In this document: positions 11,525 to 22,943 of the stretch, one piece after another | Layout of the letters: the number at the start of each line of letters is the position of its first letter | How positions within the stretch are numbered: the first letter of the stretch is position 1 | Assembly: GCF_032854445.1 (NCBI RefSeq) | Contig: NC_088295.1 | Span: 33,204,510-33,264,509 of the forward strand | Reading direction: 5' to 3' | DNA: 60,000 bases | From: Liolophura sinensis | Taxonomy: Eukaryota; Mollusca; Polyplacophora; Chitonida; Chitonidae | Program-made: the position numbers and the translations under genes | Notes under the pieces: generated by a model | Database searches by the model: none | Told to the model about the DNA's origin: nothing | The model's input: the letters and a program-made list of their open reading frames with translations, nothing else

Positions 11525-13965
11525 AGACGTAACACTCTTTAAACCGAAATTACATGTCCCTAGCTGAATCCAGAAGTGACTATGGCTATTGGGTTAACTT
11601 TCATAATCTGAGACAAAAAACTTAGTCGATACAGCCAAATATATTGTTTGTGAAGTGGCTAAGACAAATGTGCTAGTTGACCAGCCTAGTTAACCGAGTA
11701 AAACTGGCACTTAGACTTTTGTAACTGAGCCCTAGCCTTGAGACCAAACATATTCCGTCTGTTAATCACAAAGCACGCAAATACGTCATCAAGCACGAAC
11801 TAAAGAATCTCAACCCCGACCACTCTGCAGCGGTTTAAGGTCAGGAGGCATATCAGGTAACTTCAGGTGTTACCTGAAGTACCAGCCCTATAATGACTCT
11901 TTATGCAACTCACATATTTCGGAGACCGAGGTTTACATGCATTAGGCTGATACATACTACAGTGTACGTCATTTCATCGGTACCCGCTGATGAAAGGTCT
12001 TGGACCAATGAAGTCTTGTGTTCAACTGGTGCCGATGCAGCCTTAACCAAGATGGTTTGAAGAGTATACTTGGAGAAGCACGTTGGTCTGTACTGGGCTT
12101 ACTCTAGGTATCTTCACTGATAACCATGATTGATATGGTATGACTAAAGTATTCTTCAAAAGTGGGTGATGGATCTAGCCTTCATCCACTATATCGTGTT
12201 TAATACTTGTATGTTGGGTATTCCTGGTATTTGAACATTCTACTCAAGCCAAGATATTTGGCTTGATCTTATTAAGATATGTCTATAAATAACTTTATCC
12301 TCTGTATTTTTTTGCCAGTTTTCCACAAACATTCCATTTACTAAAACAGTTATAATTTGAGCATTTCTTATCATCTCTTATTACTTGTACAAGGAAATTC
12401 GGAGGCCACAAGAGGTGTGCAGACAGTCTCTCTTTCAATGTTTGTACCAATCATATTAAGATTAACGGGTTTTCCACAATCAGTACTTAGGGACTACCCT
12501 TTACACGTAACCTCCGATGCTATAAAATATTGTCCTTTCAGACAGCAAAAAGTGTAACCTTACAGGTACAAACAGACCGAAACACCACACCATTTTCTGA
12601 CGTAAATGGTAACTCAATAAATCAACTTTCAACCTGGAATTCTCATGATAGCGTGGGAACAGTAACCTACTTGTTGGAATGGGTTTGTGTGTTGATGGTA
12701 TCTTGGGACCGAAGGCACTGTAACTGTGAAGCCGGCCGCTGTATAGCATCTCGTGGGAAGGGCGCCGCGTCAAATGACAGTGCGTGGTGAAATTTATTAT
12801 GTAGCCCTAAGTTAAGGTCTATAGTCAAATGACCTGATTTAAATCAGCCAAAGCTTCTCTCATCCATCTTGTCATTATCGCGGAGATAATGCTCATCTAT
12901 TCTCGAGTAACCCTAGGAAATAGAACAGAAAACACACTAAAGTAAACTGAAAGTTAATCGCTGCATATAGTTAATTGTACATTAGATAAGTGATGAATAT
13001 ACTGGCTACAGGTTTCAGCTATCCAATTATTGTGGTTTCAAGCAAAGAGTGTTTCTTCAAAGATTATTTTAATTTACGTGATGCAACTAATACTCAATTT
13101 AATTTGAGTTCAATTTATGAAACATCTACAAGTAGGAAAATGTCTCCGAATTTTCAAAACAACATTTAAAACAGAATAAAACTTTACAATAATAAATGAG
13201 ACCTAAGAACTTATTGTTGTTTAATGTGACGGATCCATTATGATAAAAGCTCAAATGTATTTGACATACATAATTGGCTCTTTATCAAAAGTAGGACCGT
13301 TGGAAAAAAGATCCTAACATTAAACGCAAATCGGTTCATCCAGATATCGACTACTAAGTGCACCCAAAAGAAAATCCCAAACATCGACAGTATCAGCACA
13401 CATCAAAGGTTTTGCGTCTAGCAGCATCTTCAAATCACTTATCTCTCCACTGCACGCCAGACAAAAACCCATTTAAAACAGCACAAAGTGTAAAAAGTGA
13501 AGTTAGCCTGTTAAATCTTCTTTTGGCCGGGGTTACCTACACTAGAAAGTAGAGTTTGCATTTAAGCATAATTCTGGTACCGGTATTTATATATTTCCAA
13601 GACAACAAAAATTCTATTTCCTTTTTTAAGTTTCCTTAATAATACCTTTTGATTGTTTCGATTTCATTGGTATTTTACGCCGTACTCAGCAATATTTCAC
13701 TTCAAAGTACGTTTTTTACCAAATGTAATGAATGTGGACTAACACATCCTCTAACGAAGGGAGCGTTCATTCTTTTCTTACATGTGATAAATCAGTGCGT
13801 GTAGGTGACTCTAAAATTGATCTGTTAATTAACAGCTATTCGGTTATTGAAATACACGTATAAGCTCTAACCTTTCAGGTTATATTACAATATGTATGTT
13901 TCTATTGTTAACGATATCATAGTTATGTTACTATTCATCACGAAACGTCGCTTTAATTAGGTACT
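11525..13965 (+). repeat. Duplicated segment A' (second copy)
   Basis: This is the partner of 530-3,220. It starts at 'cgtaacactctttaaa', directly after C, and runs into C' without a gap. It lacks the roughly 570 bp found at 1,063-1,636 but has extra sequence around 12,530-13,010. That extra part holds overlapping unrecognised frames (86-90 codons, both strands, 12,501-12,790), which I do not consider genes. Confidence 0.75.
13640..13704 (-). repeat. SINE family I tail fragment, partner of 2,850-2,913
   Basis: 'attttacgccgtactcagca' and 'atatttcacttca' mark the SINE tail on the minus strand, at the position in A' equivalent to the fragment in A. The TTTA run is more eroded here. Confidence 0.55.
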
Positions 13966-15263
13966 GTGCAATACATGTACACACAATCGATGCTTTACAG
14001 GAAGGGATACCGGCGGCTTCGTCACAAATAATGTGTGCTTTGACAGACACTTATGATCAAAGTTATCGTTGCCTGTTAGGATGATGTGCAGGTGGCACTG
14101 ATGTTATGTTGTCTAGTTATGATATATCTTACCGGAAATCTCGCCACTGGAACCAGTCAGCATTCACGAGAAGAGCTGAATCGGCAACAGAGACAACGGA
14201 TGGTTGCGCCAATGTGTTGATACTTCCCGCGAAGCTCTGAAGATCAAAGCATTATGTCGGCAACACTTCATGGAAAATAGTTCAGAAATATCGATCTATA
14301 TGACAGTGTTATTTAGAACATAATTATGTGAAGATGCTTTTAATGCAGAAGACTGAGTGTGAATTCAGTGTATGTTTCTGAAATACATTAACCTCTTTAG
14401 AAAAATCTTGAAAGAAGATACTTGACTTGTGGCAAACTTCAGTTCATTATTACATACATTATCAAATTCGTAAATAGTTTTCTATTTTAAATTACAGATA
14501 TCTACAGAGGAAAGTCAGAGCATGTAAAATCACTTAAAATTCAGCGAATAATCCTGAAAATCTATTAACCCCTGTAGAAAAAGCTTTAAACCAGACACAT
14601 GACTTGTGGAAAGATACAGAAAACTTCACTTGATTATTACATGACAATTGATCGAAGTATTAAAATTATCAATGTAAGGAAGTACGTGATGTTTATTGCA
14701 GACAAAATGTACAGATGTACTTGCCATACAGGATAATTACAAAAAGAAGCATTAGATTTTTGCCAGGAGGATCGGAACATCTGTTTATGATGATAGCCAC
14801 GGTTATACCAATGTAGGATGAAGAGGAACTAGACTCCGCTGTACTGAGAAGAGGTTAAACACCAGGAATAGCTTGGAACTTTATTCTTATTTATCGGCAA
14901 AATTCGTGGTAAGCAGCAATACATTTTCGTCGAAGGTCCTCGATGGAGTATTTGCAATCAATTGGAAATCAGCATTATCACAAATTATTTGATGTCTAAA
15001 AAGATTTAAAGTCGTTTCTTTATGGCTGATTTTAGTTAAATGAACGCTCAAGAGGAAGGCCTACTTGAATACCGAGGATAGCGCATGATGCCATTTTCAT
15101 TTACGCCTGGTGCACGAGGTCACGTGAGACAACACGAATCTACGCACACAACAGAATCGTTTTGGCCTACGCAGATCTTGCGAACGAGAATGATTGTTTT
15201 ATTAAGCGAGTTAGCTGTGTTGTGAGTGCATGAACCGGAATTTTTTGGCTGCCTTTACTAGAA
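13965..15263 (+). repeat. Duplicated segment C' (second copy)
   Basis: Partner of 9,965-11,520 and directly joined to A'. The end of similarity is near 'accggaattttttggctgcc' at 15,236, matching 'gccggaatttcttcgctatt' near 11,493. Together A'+C' form an uninterrupted 3.74 kb unit. Confidence 0.72.
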
Positions 15264-16004
15264 AAACTAGAATTTGCAGTCAAAATTTTCGGTGTTGTAG
15301 CGCAGGCATAAAGGACCACATTTTTTTGTTTTTCCTACGTAGTACCACGTTGCTGGTGTGTTCTGAGAGAGTCTTCACAAAAGTCAGACAGAGTTTCAGT
15401 TAGATCTGAAACAAGAGGAATGGTACTGCTTTTTGAGCAGGCTTCTATCAACCCACTGAAACCACCAGGATTTTGCTACTACCAGTCCAAAGTCTCGGCA
15501 CGGAGGAGCCGCTAGGACGAAAACTGAGACAAAATACCCTATGAGAAATAATAGTTTAACCCGAGTTTTCCGTTTTTGCCTTAGTGGATGGTGCACCTCG
15601 CTATTATTCCCTAGCCAGAAAAGGCTAACCGCGTTTAATCGAAAAGAGATGGTTGCACTTTATGCAGTGAATGAATCAAACCGCCAGTCTGATTGTTTTA
15701 ATATGACCATTTGATCCCTTAAATATAGCACTCTGCGTGTAAGTTAAATATTTTTTTGTCATCTGGGAAATAATAATATATCATTATTTCATGATTCTCA
15801 TTTTAGTGACGATGTAGAGAGTGATTTGAGCTTATTGGTTTCCTTAAGCGAATAAATATATTCTGACTTACAACAGCACCACTGCCATAAACGTCTCGGA
15901 AACTGCTTCTAATACATAAAAAGTTACTGGAATGTCTAATTTGATCAAATTGCTCCAGCGGTTGTAATTCTAGAATAATAAACTGATAACAGGATATAGT
16001 ATAT
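15264..16004. other. Unassigned stretch between C' and the first P repeat
   Basis: Nothing recognisable. A 66-codon minus-strand frame at 15,396-15,596 has a hydrophobic centre but no family match or splice context, so I leave it as chance. Confidence 0.35.
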
Positions 16005-16320
16005 CTTAACCTGAACCAATTGACACAATCACACAGTTTTTATGATGCAATCGAGTACAGGAAATTTTACCATAAATCAGACAACAATTGTTGCTGAGGA
16101 CCAATCCCGTGACAGATCAACCTTACTGTGTGGGCTTTGATCGATATCGCCGTTTCATCAACGAAGCCAGTGCACTGGAATATCTATGTCCGGTAGAAAT
16201 TGTCTCTTGACATTTTGTCACCGTGTTCATCACCGCAGTACTGACTGAAGCACCACAGATAACATACATGTATTCATTGGTTTTATGCATATACGCTGTA
16301 CTCAAGTTTTAAATACCAAT
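16005..16320 (+). repeat. Repeat P, copy 1
   Basis: P is a dispersed sequence of about 200-300 bp marked by 'gatcgata(t/c)cgccg', 'ctcatcaacg', 'tggaatatctatgtc', 'ttgtctcttgac' and 'gtgttcatca'. Copies occur at 30,500, 37,500 and 40,860 in this orientation and at 34,420 and 43,925 inverted. In this copy the interval to the following Q repeat contains a 27-bp minisatellite. Confidence 0.7.
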
Positions 16321-16664
16321 GGTGACGGTGAAAACTAAAATTAGGCGTGGGATGAAACCTTTCTTTCCAATAAAATGTAGCTAAAATACCAGCTGTCAAC
16401 CACTTTTCTGTTTTTACCCAATTCGAATTTACATGTAATCTAGAGAGTTACAACATGGATAGTATTGTATTTGAAGTTTCTCGGTAATAATGCCAGTGAC
16501 AACCAGCTCCGTGCATAATCCGTATTGGAGGCTGCGAATATTGGCGCCCAGATATATGAAAAAGGATGTCGTGTCTTTGTTGCTTGCATGTATTTATTCC
16601 CCTCCTGCATGCTCACGGTGGCAATTTATTTGGATTTAAACTCACTCGTTTCGTTGTTCTACCG

Positions 16665-17050
16665 AGCTGTAGATGAGAACAAATACCCGATATTGTCTAG
16701 GATAGGCAAAAGCCGAACTGTCTGAGACGAAAGCAAAATCAAAGTGTAGATGAGAACAAAAATCCAGTTGTCTATGATCGGCAAAAGTCGAGATGTCTGG
16801 GATGAGTAAAAAAAAACCTAACTGTCTGGGATGTTGACAAAAAACAAGCTGTCTAGGATGTAAACAAAAACAAACTGGTTGGTCTGCGCTGGAACGAAAA
16901 CCGAGGTATATGTGATGATTACAAAAGCGCAGCTGTCTGGAATGAGAACAAGAAAACCCAAACTTCGCTGTTTGTGGTTAGGTCAAGAATCGAGCTGTTG
17001 GAGGTGGGAACAAAACCTGAGCTGTCGTAGGTGAGAACAAACCCCGAGCT
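16665..17050 (+). repeat. 27-bp minisatellite, about 12-13 degenerate units
   Basis: Units of the form 'gctgtctgggatgagaacaa' plus about seven bases recur in register: unit starts at 16,905, 16,932, 16,967, 16,994, 17,021 and 17,048 are 27 bases apart except one 35-base step. Earlier units (16,665-16,880) are more degenerate. Although 27 is a multiple of three, the in-frame translation has stop codons in several units, so it is not a protein repeat. Confidence 0.8.
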
Positions 17051-17739
17051 ATTAACGTATCATCTCGCCCCAGACGATTTCCTTTGTCTATAAATTCTTT
17101 TATTCTGTTGACTTTAACAATAGATCAGCAGATGTCTGTGATGAAGGGACAGGCAGAGTAATGCGCATGGAGCCTTACATAGCATTTACATATAAGGTAA
17201 AGTACAAATCCATGTACAAAATTCTTGTACAAGATTAGCTTGGTAAAATTAAACCTGGACCAGCGTATGTCACCGGAAGGTGTAAACCTCTTAATCCACA
17301 CAGAGAAAGCACAGCAACACAGATCATTTCTGTGTTTATAATCGACAAATATCATATTTGCATTGATTAGTTATGAGCCAGCTGTCTGTACCATGCTGAT
17401 CGTCGAATTGTGGACATTGCATGAATTTAAGACCAATATATTCCACTTACAGAGGCAATCCCAAAACATTTGTTCAACAAACATGCTGGAAGTGTTGCTT
17501 TTGCGATACATCTGCCATTATCAAGTGCAGCACAAAAAACAAACGGCCATAAATTTGTTAAAAACTCCGCTGAACATGGTCAACTATTTGACTAGGTTTC
17601 AATTCAAAAAATAAGCGTTAACAGATTTCTGCTCTAAAATAAAGCGATGAATTATTTGACTTAATACTGTAGTCTGTAATATCGGACAGAAAGGAGAACA
17701 ACAAAGAAATGCCTTAATTCACAATCTCCAAAAGTTCCA

Positions 17740-18200
17740 CACGGAACTGTTCGATTATCTAGTCGCCACAGAATGAGATACGAAGACACCCGTCGTCATG
17801 CGGGAGCCATATTTTCGCTTCTGGTGTACTGCAATAATAACGAGTGGTTTTCATTAATGTCTGGCCAACCATGAATACATGAACTTTGTCCTTTATGCTG
17901 AAATGTTTTCTCTACAAAAGGGCAAGCTATCAGGGAGCTGAAGACACGACAGTGCGTAAACAACCGTCATCAGAGGCTATTGACACCCTTCAATACTTCC
18001 AGTCTCAGCATGTTAGTGTGGAGTAAACTTTATTACACGATGTCTATGTCCATCAGCTGATTTGAGTCAAGCCCAGTTCCTCTTATGCGCCATAATTACA
18101 ACAAAGACAGGGGTCATTCATGACCAAGTTAGGCCTGGAAACATAATAAAACTCGAAGCTGAAAGCGAATTAAGTGTTCATATTAAGGCACAGGTATATC
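17740..18200 (+). repeat. Repeat Q, copy 1
   Basis: Q is a dispersed sequence of about 450-550 bp. Shared landmarks are 'gaatacatgaac', 'tgctgaaatgttttc', 'gaagacacgacagtg', 'gtaaacaaccgtca', 'tgttagtgtggagtaaa(c/t)ttt', 'ttaagtcaatgtctg' and 'agctgatttga'. Five further copies lie at 31,770, 35,690, 38,760, 42,125 and 45,100, each about 1.2-1.5 kb downstream of a P copy. No open frame is shared. Confidence 0.8.
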
Positions 18201-18534
18201 AGGGAAATTTTGATACTAACTCATGACTTGGATTTGGTATGACCACAGTCTATAACCAGTCCTGCTTTCCTGTTTTCCTTTGTCCACAGCTTTAGGGCGT
18301 TGTCGTGTCGAGGTGTGAACCGGTCGAAAATAAGCTGATTGTCAATTTTAGCGCCTGATCCCTCGGAATATAGGAGATAGGTTTTACACTTAACATTCAG
18401 CTTTTCCAAGTTTAGGAGTTCTGTGAAATAAACCCATCTTTCCCATTTGAAGTGCTTTTAATATTCGTGTTTGCAAAATATCGCAAACATTTAAACCAGT
18501 TATTAGTTGATCTATGGAACAGCTTAGCATAAAA

Positions 18535-18853
18535 AATAAGCAATGTAACTCTGATGAAATTCATTTTGACGATCTGAATATTTCGACATCAATTAGGTCA
18601 TCCTCAGGAGAGTTGTACCAAGTGAGGCACGTTTTAGTCTGTCCTGTTGACACTAAAACCACATCATAAAGGCTTATCTTATTAGACATGTTTGTAAATG
18701 TTTGTTAACTATGCTTCCCTGGGAGCCCAGTGTATGCATGTAAGTATAGCTAAAACGTGCCTCACTTGGCACAATTCTCCCGAGGGTGACCAAATTAAAA
18801 CCGAAGTATTGACATCATCAAAATGAATTTCTTCGCAGTTACTTTGCTTATAT
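18535..18853. mobile_element. Palindromic MITE-like element
   Basis: Left arm 18,545-18,637 and right arm 18,750-18,842 are inverted repeats of about 93 bp with roughly 80 percent identity: 'gtaactctgatgaaattcat' on the left mirrors 'atgaatttcttcgcagttac' on the right, and 'accaagtgaggcacgtttta' mirrors 'taaaacgtgcctcacttggc'. The match continues outward over a few bases ('ataagcaa'/'ttgcttat'). The central 110 bases are unique and there is no coding capacity. This fits a non-autonomous DNA transposon or foldback element of about 320 bp. Confidence 0.8.
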
Positions 18854-19157
18854 ATTATCACCAGTTTCAATTCGTATCTATATACATGACGTGTAAACCT
18901 AACAATTTATTTCCTAATAAAGCATCTGAAGGTGTTATATATACAGTAGTATACTTCACCGTCTCTGATGACAATAAAATAAGGAAACGAATGGGATACT
19001 GCTAACACGTCGACAACATGTTTTTGTGCACAACATTTACGCTTCAAGGGCACTCTTTCCCAACATTATTTATCCTTTTCTCACTCATGGAACACGTCCA
19101 TCGGCATATGACGTATTTACAAGACATTTGTTTTTTTTATTTCGTTTTGTAACTGAA

Positions 19158-19303
19158 GGTGTGTTTATTTATTTTATTGGTTTAGTTATTTCATTGGCGT
19201 TTGGCGCATTATTCAAGAATACTTCACGTATCCGACAGCGGCCAGCTGTTTTAGGAAACCAACAGAACCGAAGAATGGACAGGGGCAAACCAAAGACCCA
19301 CGA
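19158..19303 (-). repeat. SINE family I, diverged and truncated copy
   Basis: A TTTATT-rich run, 'cattggcgtttggcgcatta', 'caagaatacttcacgta' and 'cgacagcggccagct' match the SINE tail and body on the minus strand. It is strongly diverged. It interrupts sequence that is similar to 36,270-36,560, so it was inserted into an older repeat. Confidence 0.6.
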
Positions 19304-20189
19304 TATATGTTGCATAATTTATATTGATAGATGCTCCCGTTTCCATTCCAAAGTTTAAAACACACACGATTCGACGTAACGAGGACCGAAGTGAACCTGT
19401 CCGGGTGAAATATGATAGTCTTTTTTTCACCTCACAAAAGGGCTATATCTTGTCTTTTAAGCCCAAAGAACAAAAACATAAATTGTGGCGCAACATCCAT
19501 TTGGACAGACAAGGTACAAGGGATGATTTGATTTATGGTTGTTCTTGAAAACGCTTGACATTTACCCCAGACATTTGGTGATGAGTAATGCATGACTTAT
19601 CGACTAAATGAAACTGTCACTTGTGCAAGCGTCCACACTTGTCAAGCATAAAAAGACGAAGAATTAGAGCCATGGCGCAATCCCAGAGTTAACATCAGTT
19701 GTCAAAGATTTACATGTACAAATACATTATTGATGCCTCAGTCTGCTGACACCTTACAGCTTTCTTAAAATCAACATCAGATTTCCTTGACTATACCGAT
19801 GCCATTTTCCCAAATGTAAGCATAAATTCCAAATTCCAAAGTTAAACCTGGTATAATTTTCCTGGTATAAGATTTACACACACCTCAGTTGCGAGGACAT
19901 TGTTAACAATGAAAATATACCGATACTTATTTTTTTACTTAACTTTTAAACACAAGCAACAACTTTGTAAAAGTTTGGACATTTACAGCCACGACTTTAT
20001 TAAAGGATATACAGATTATGGTGGTGACTGGATCCTCGCCAACTAGTTCAGCGCTTACCAGAGGTATAGAGGCGAATCAGCTATAGAAATTTAAAAATAC
20101 ACTTTTAGCATGTAGTATAATTCGGCCGATTAAATTGCAGAGCTATGTACCTGGGAAGTATCAAGTGACAGCTTCTTTCCTAGCCAAAC

Positions 20190-20400
20190 TAAGAGGGTCA
20201 AATGCGCAACGAGTGTACCCCTTGGGACAACCAAACAAGGTAAGGAGCATAACTGAAATAATAGCGTTCGGCTAGCTTGGGAAATATTTCTCGGATTTGG
20301 TTCGTAATAGCATTGTACAGCTCGTGGCATTTTAAATTCACCAAATCATTTGACCCAATGTGGATAACAACAAAATACATACAGGTAAAGTAATATTATA
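20190..20400 (-). pseudogene. SGNH/GDSL hydrolase-like fragment
   Basis: A 60-codon open piece (20,198-20,380) reads YFVVIHIGSNDLV, then LYNAITNQIREIFPKLAER, which matches the block III region (G.ND) of SGNH hydrolases and the helix that follows. The nucleophile-containing N-terminal block and the C-terminal D..H block are missing. SGNH-type domains occur in some Ngaro elements and in molluscan proteins fused to tyrosine recombinases, which fits its place just after the recombinase here. Substrate and role of this domain in such elements are not established as far as I know. Confidence 0.7.
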
Positions 20401-20524
20401 TCAGTGTCATTTTCTGGGTAAAAGCTGAATGAAAATTCATCTCACGGTTTTATAACTTATAATGGCAATTCCCAAATGTTCAGCAAAATGAATGCAACTG
20501 AAAATGAACTAGTGACAAACAGTA

Positions 20525-21150
20525 GAATTTGATTACCTTTTTAACACAGCAGAAAACTGCTACCGGGTTACAGCTTGCCCATCCAAATGGTAGAAGTAAT
20601 ATGGACCGTCACCTGTCCGCAATCGGTTAAAATGAGAGACAGCTGATACCTGGCAAGTTGAATTATCAGTAATGGAGAAATCCATACCTTTGCTGATTTA
20701 CCAATTTGGTCAGTTTTACTAAGCCGCAAACAGGCTGTGACAGGGACAGTAGATGTTAATTATCACATAATTAACCTTTAAGTTTCAATTTGAACCTGTA
20801 TCTGTGATCAAAAATTCCCCTCAAAACTCCAAAGAAAGCCAGAGTGAAAGCCATTTTAAAGAAGCGCACTTCATAGGTTGAATCTCATAATCTAAGGCAC
20901 GAGGGAAGTCACATTTACGCCACATGTCTATAGATATAAGGGCCATGCTGTCTGATCAATGATATAAACGTTTCATCCCTTCCAGGCACTTTTTAACAAC
21001 AAACAATTGAGTAGGGTCAGGTAGGACACAGATTTTGTGGTTAAACGAAATTACAGACATGTATAATGCTGCAGTGTTTGGGGAATAGCCGTGGGTAGAT
21101 AGAAAATCAACATTATTCCCTAGAGTCCCCTTTGACAGTGGAAAAGTACA
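20525..21150 (-). pseudogene. Tyrosine recombinase remnant
   Basis: The N-terminal SAM-like part is well kept: FLSTHGYSPNTAALY, then MSVISFNHK at 21,060, DPTQLFVVKKCLEGMKRL down to about 20,955. The catalytic part follows in another frame: MAFTLAFFGVLRG starting at 20,854, with the Arg of LR (20,821-20,819) at the place of the first catalytic arginine. KTDQIGKSAKVWI lies near 20,718 and HLDGQAVTR near 20,589, followed by a TAG and QFSAVL. The C-terminal H..R and the catalytic tyrosine are not found; the sequence between 20,525 and 20,400 is unrelated, so the end was deleted. Family function: site-specific strand exchange that inserts the circular cDNA. Confidence 0.8.
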
Positions 21151-21299
21151 TCTTTTATAACAGTTTAAGCAAAATCGATCATGGGACAGTCCTGGTAATT
21201 TCTAACACAGCTACATCTAAAAGGCGCTTCTTTTCAGCATTTAAATCACTTCCACATGAAAGTCGGCTGATCGTCTGCCTGTGAGGCTAGCTCTCATCT

Positions 21300-21660
21300 A
21301 GCCCACTGTGCACGAGAAACTGAATTGGCAATGGAGTTATCAATGCCTGGAATATGCTCAGTTTTAATGAGAACATTAAACTTTAAACATTTCATGAAAA
21401 ATCGTCTAATTAATTTCATGACGTCCTTTCATCTTATGTGAGGTATTCATAACCTGTGGTGTGTCACAGACTTTGTTAATAAGAAGTTTCCCCATAGGAC
21501 AAGCGAGGCATACATCTGAAAAAACACCAAGAATGTTATGTCACCTGTTAGACCGGACTTATGCCATTCCTTGGGCCATTGACCAAATGGCCATTTTTCC
21601 TGGAAATATATACCAAAGCCGAGAAAATCAGAACTGTCCGTGTACACGTGAAGTTGTTCA
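21300..21660 (-). pseudogene. RNase H remnant of the Ngaro-like element
   Basis: In continuity after the RT, YTDSSDFLGFGIYF (first catalytic Asp, codon in 21,633-21,644) is followed by KWPFGQWPKEWH, DITFLVFF and LVLWGNFL, the usual layout of DIRS/Ngaro RNase H. The open part is 66 codons (21,447-21,647). Further on, CLKFNVLIKTEHIPGIDN and SVSRAQW around 21,390-21,305 correspond to the C-terminal HIPG.dN..AD.LSR block, with the Asp of 'AD' read as Asn. Frameshifts separate the blocks. Confidence 0.82.
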
Positions 21661-21689
21661 CTGGAAAGCCAGTGTACGTCTCGGAAGAC

Positions 21690-22440
21690 CGTTAAATTTC
21701 CCCTGAAAACGACATTTCATTTCGTGTGACTGAGCAGGTAGCATATTTAATGTGCGACAAATGCCATACCTGCGAAATTTAAAGACCGAGAAAAGGAACT
21801 TTGGCTCTTTCAACTTTTTTCACACTCAGTAATGCTCATTTTACAACAAATTTCATTTATTTTACCATGTTGAATTGTTACCACCATGACGACCGTGTCT
21901 ATTTCAAAGCCTACGAAGGTGATTAAACCTACTGTTTTATCATCAGCAACAGGTACCCCAAGGTTGTCAAAGACTTCAGAGAAAATCTATAGATTTAGAT
22001 CACACTCCCTACATTTGACTCACCACCAAAAAGGAAGTCATTTAAATAATGTGGGCATTTACCACTGGGTTATCTGTCTTTCATATGCCACTCGAAGAAA
22101 CTACAAAATTTCTCGAACACAGCACAGGAAAGTGAATAACCCATAGGTAGGCATTTATCAAGACTATAGCATTTATCACATGGAATAATAGGCAGCAGCC
22201 GAAAAAAGTGATGAATTTCTCGGCTTCAGCTAACAGGGACCCTGAACCTAATTACTATATCATATAAAAAGGTACACATCCTATTGATGAATTTTAGGAT
22301 CTATGTGATCGATTCTTAAGATGATGGATCAATGCAAATTCGCCCTGAGTCATTTTAGGGATCAATCCTAAAGGCGATATTCTCATAACAGGCAGATGTG
22401 ACTATGAATATGGTCACGATAGTATACCTAGGAAACGTTG
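21690..22440 (-). pseudogene. Reverse transcriptase remnant (DIRS/Ngaro type)
   Basis: Read on the minus strand: fingers SPLGLIPK at 22,377-22,354, followed by GEFALIHHL; palm FFRLLPIIP near 22,205; KCLPMGYSLSCAVFEKF; then PHYLNDFLFGGE at about 22,054-22,019; then EVFDNLGVPVADDKT and VGFEIDT at about 21,980-21,880; and SLNFA near 21,780. These match the conserved order of DIRS-type RTs (SPLG, IHHLS, AFRLLP, LPMG, YLDD, P.adeKT, FLG). The catalytic YLDD is YLND: codon 22,042-22,040 is AAT instead of an Asp codon. Stops and frameshifts are scattered through it (for example before PSGKCPHY). It cannot encode an active enzyme. Confidence 0.82.
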
Positions 22441-22559
22441 TTTTCGGCCATTTTTAAATACAGCCTGAATTAAGCCCCTAAGCAATTTTTGTTTAGTGTA
22501 GTTCGTAGCACGAAAAACATATGTTTGGCCACTTACCACACTGGGACTTGTTTCACGGT

Positions 22560-22943
22560 CTTTGATTGAGTGATCTGCAGCGCATTTTGAGATTGTTTGT
22601 TACTGCAATTCTGGCAGTGACAGCCCTTTCCATTGAAGTAGCAGCAAATTGGCGTAAAACGGTGCAATGTGAGACCTAATTACTTATACTCCCGTTAGTG
22701 TAGGGCACGTTAGGAGGGACAATTTTAGGCCAACCAAATCTTGGTGTTAATGCTTGCCCAAGAGCTATTAGGCCATGCAGCTAGATGAATATGAATTGCT
22801 TCTCTTACAGGCGCCAACAATATCCACTGAACCTTTCCACCGATATGCGTATCGTATGCATAAATGTCGCAGATTTTGGGGGAATACTGTACGTCATCAG
22901 CTGGCAAAGGTACTGTTCTGGCTAACACAGGAGATCTTTTCAC
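22560..22943 (-). pseudogene. gag-like remnant of the Ngaro-like element
   Basis: A 72-codon open part (22,725-22,943) contains CDIYAYDTHIGG and ends SSWASINTKIWLA, resembling the W...YD...F and 'pW..i...LW' blocks of DIRS/Ngaro ORF1 proteins. Downstream, in another frame at 22,605-22,643, a Cys-rich cluster CYFNGKGCHCQNC resembles the Cys-rich finger that ends such proteins. The second half of the finger (H.C..C...H....C) is not readable. The assignment rests mostly on its position just before the RT. Confidence 0.5.

Noticed and set aside
18221-18409. A 62-codon minus-strand frame with protein-like composition
   Set aside because: It lies in sequence that continues the Q repeat and aligns, out of frame and with stops, with 32,340-32,440 and 39,310-39,430.
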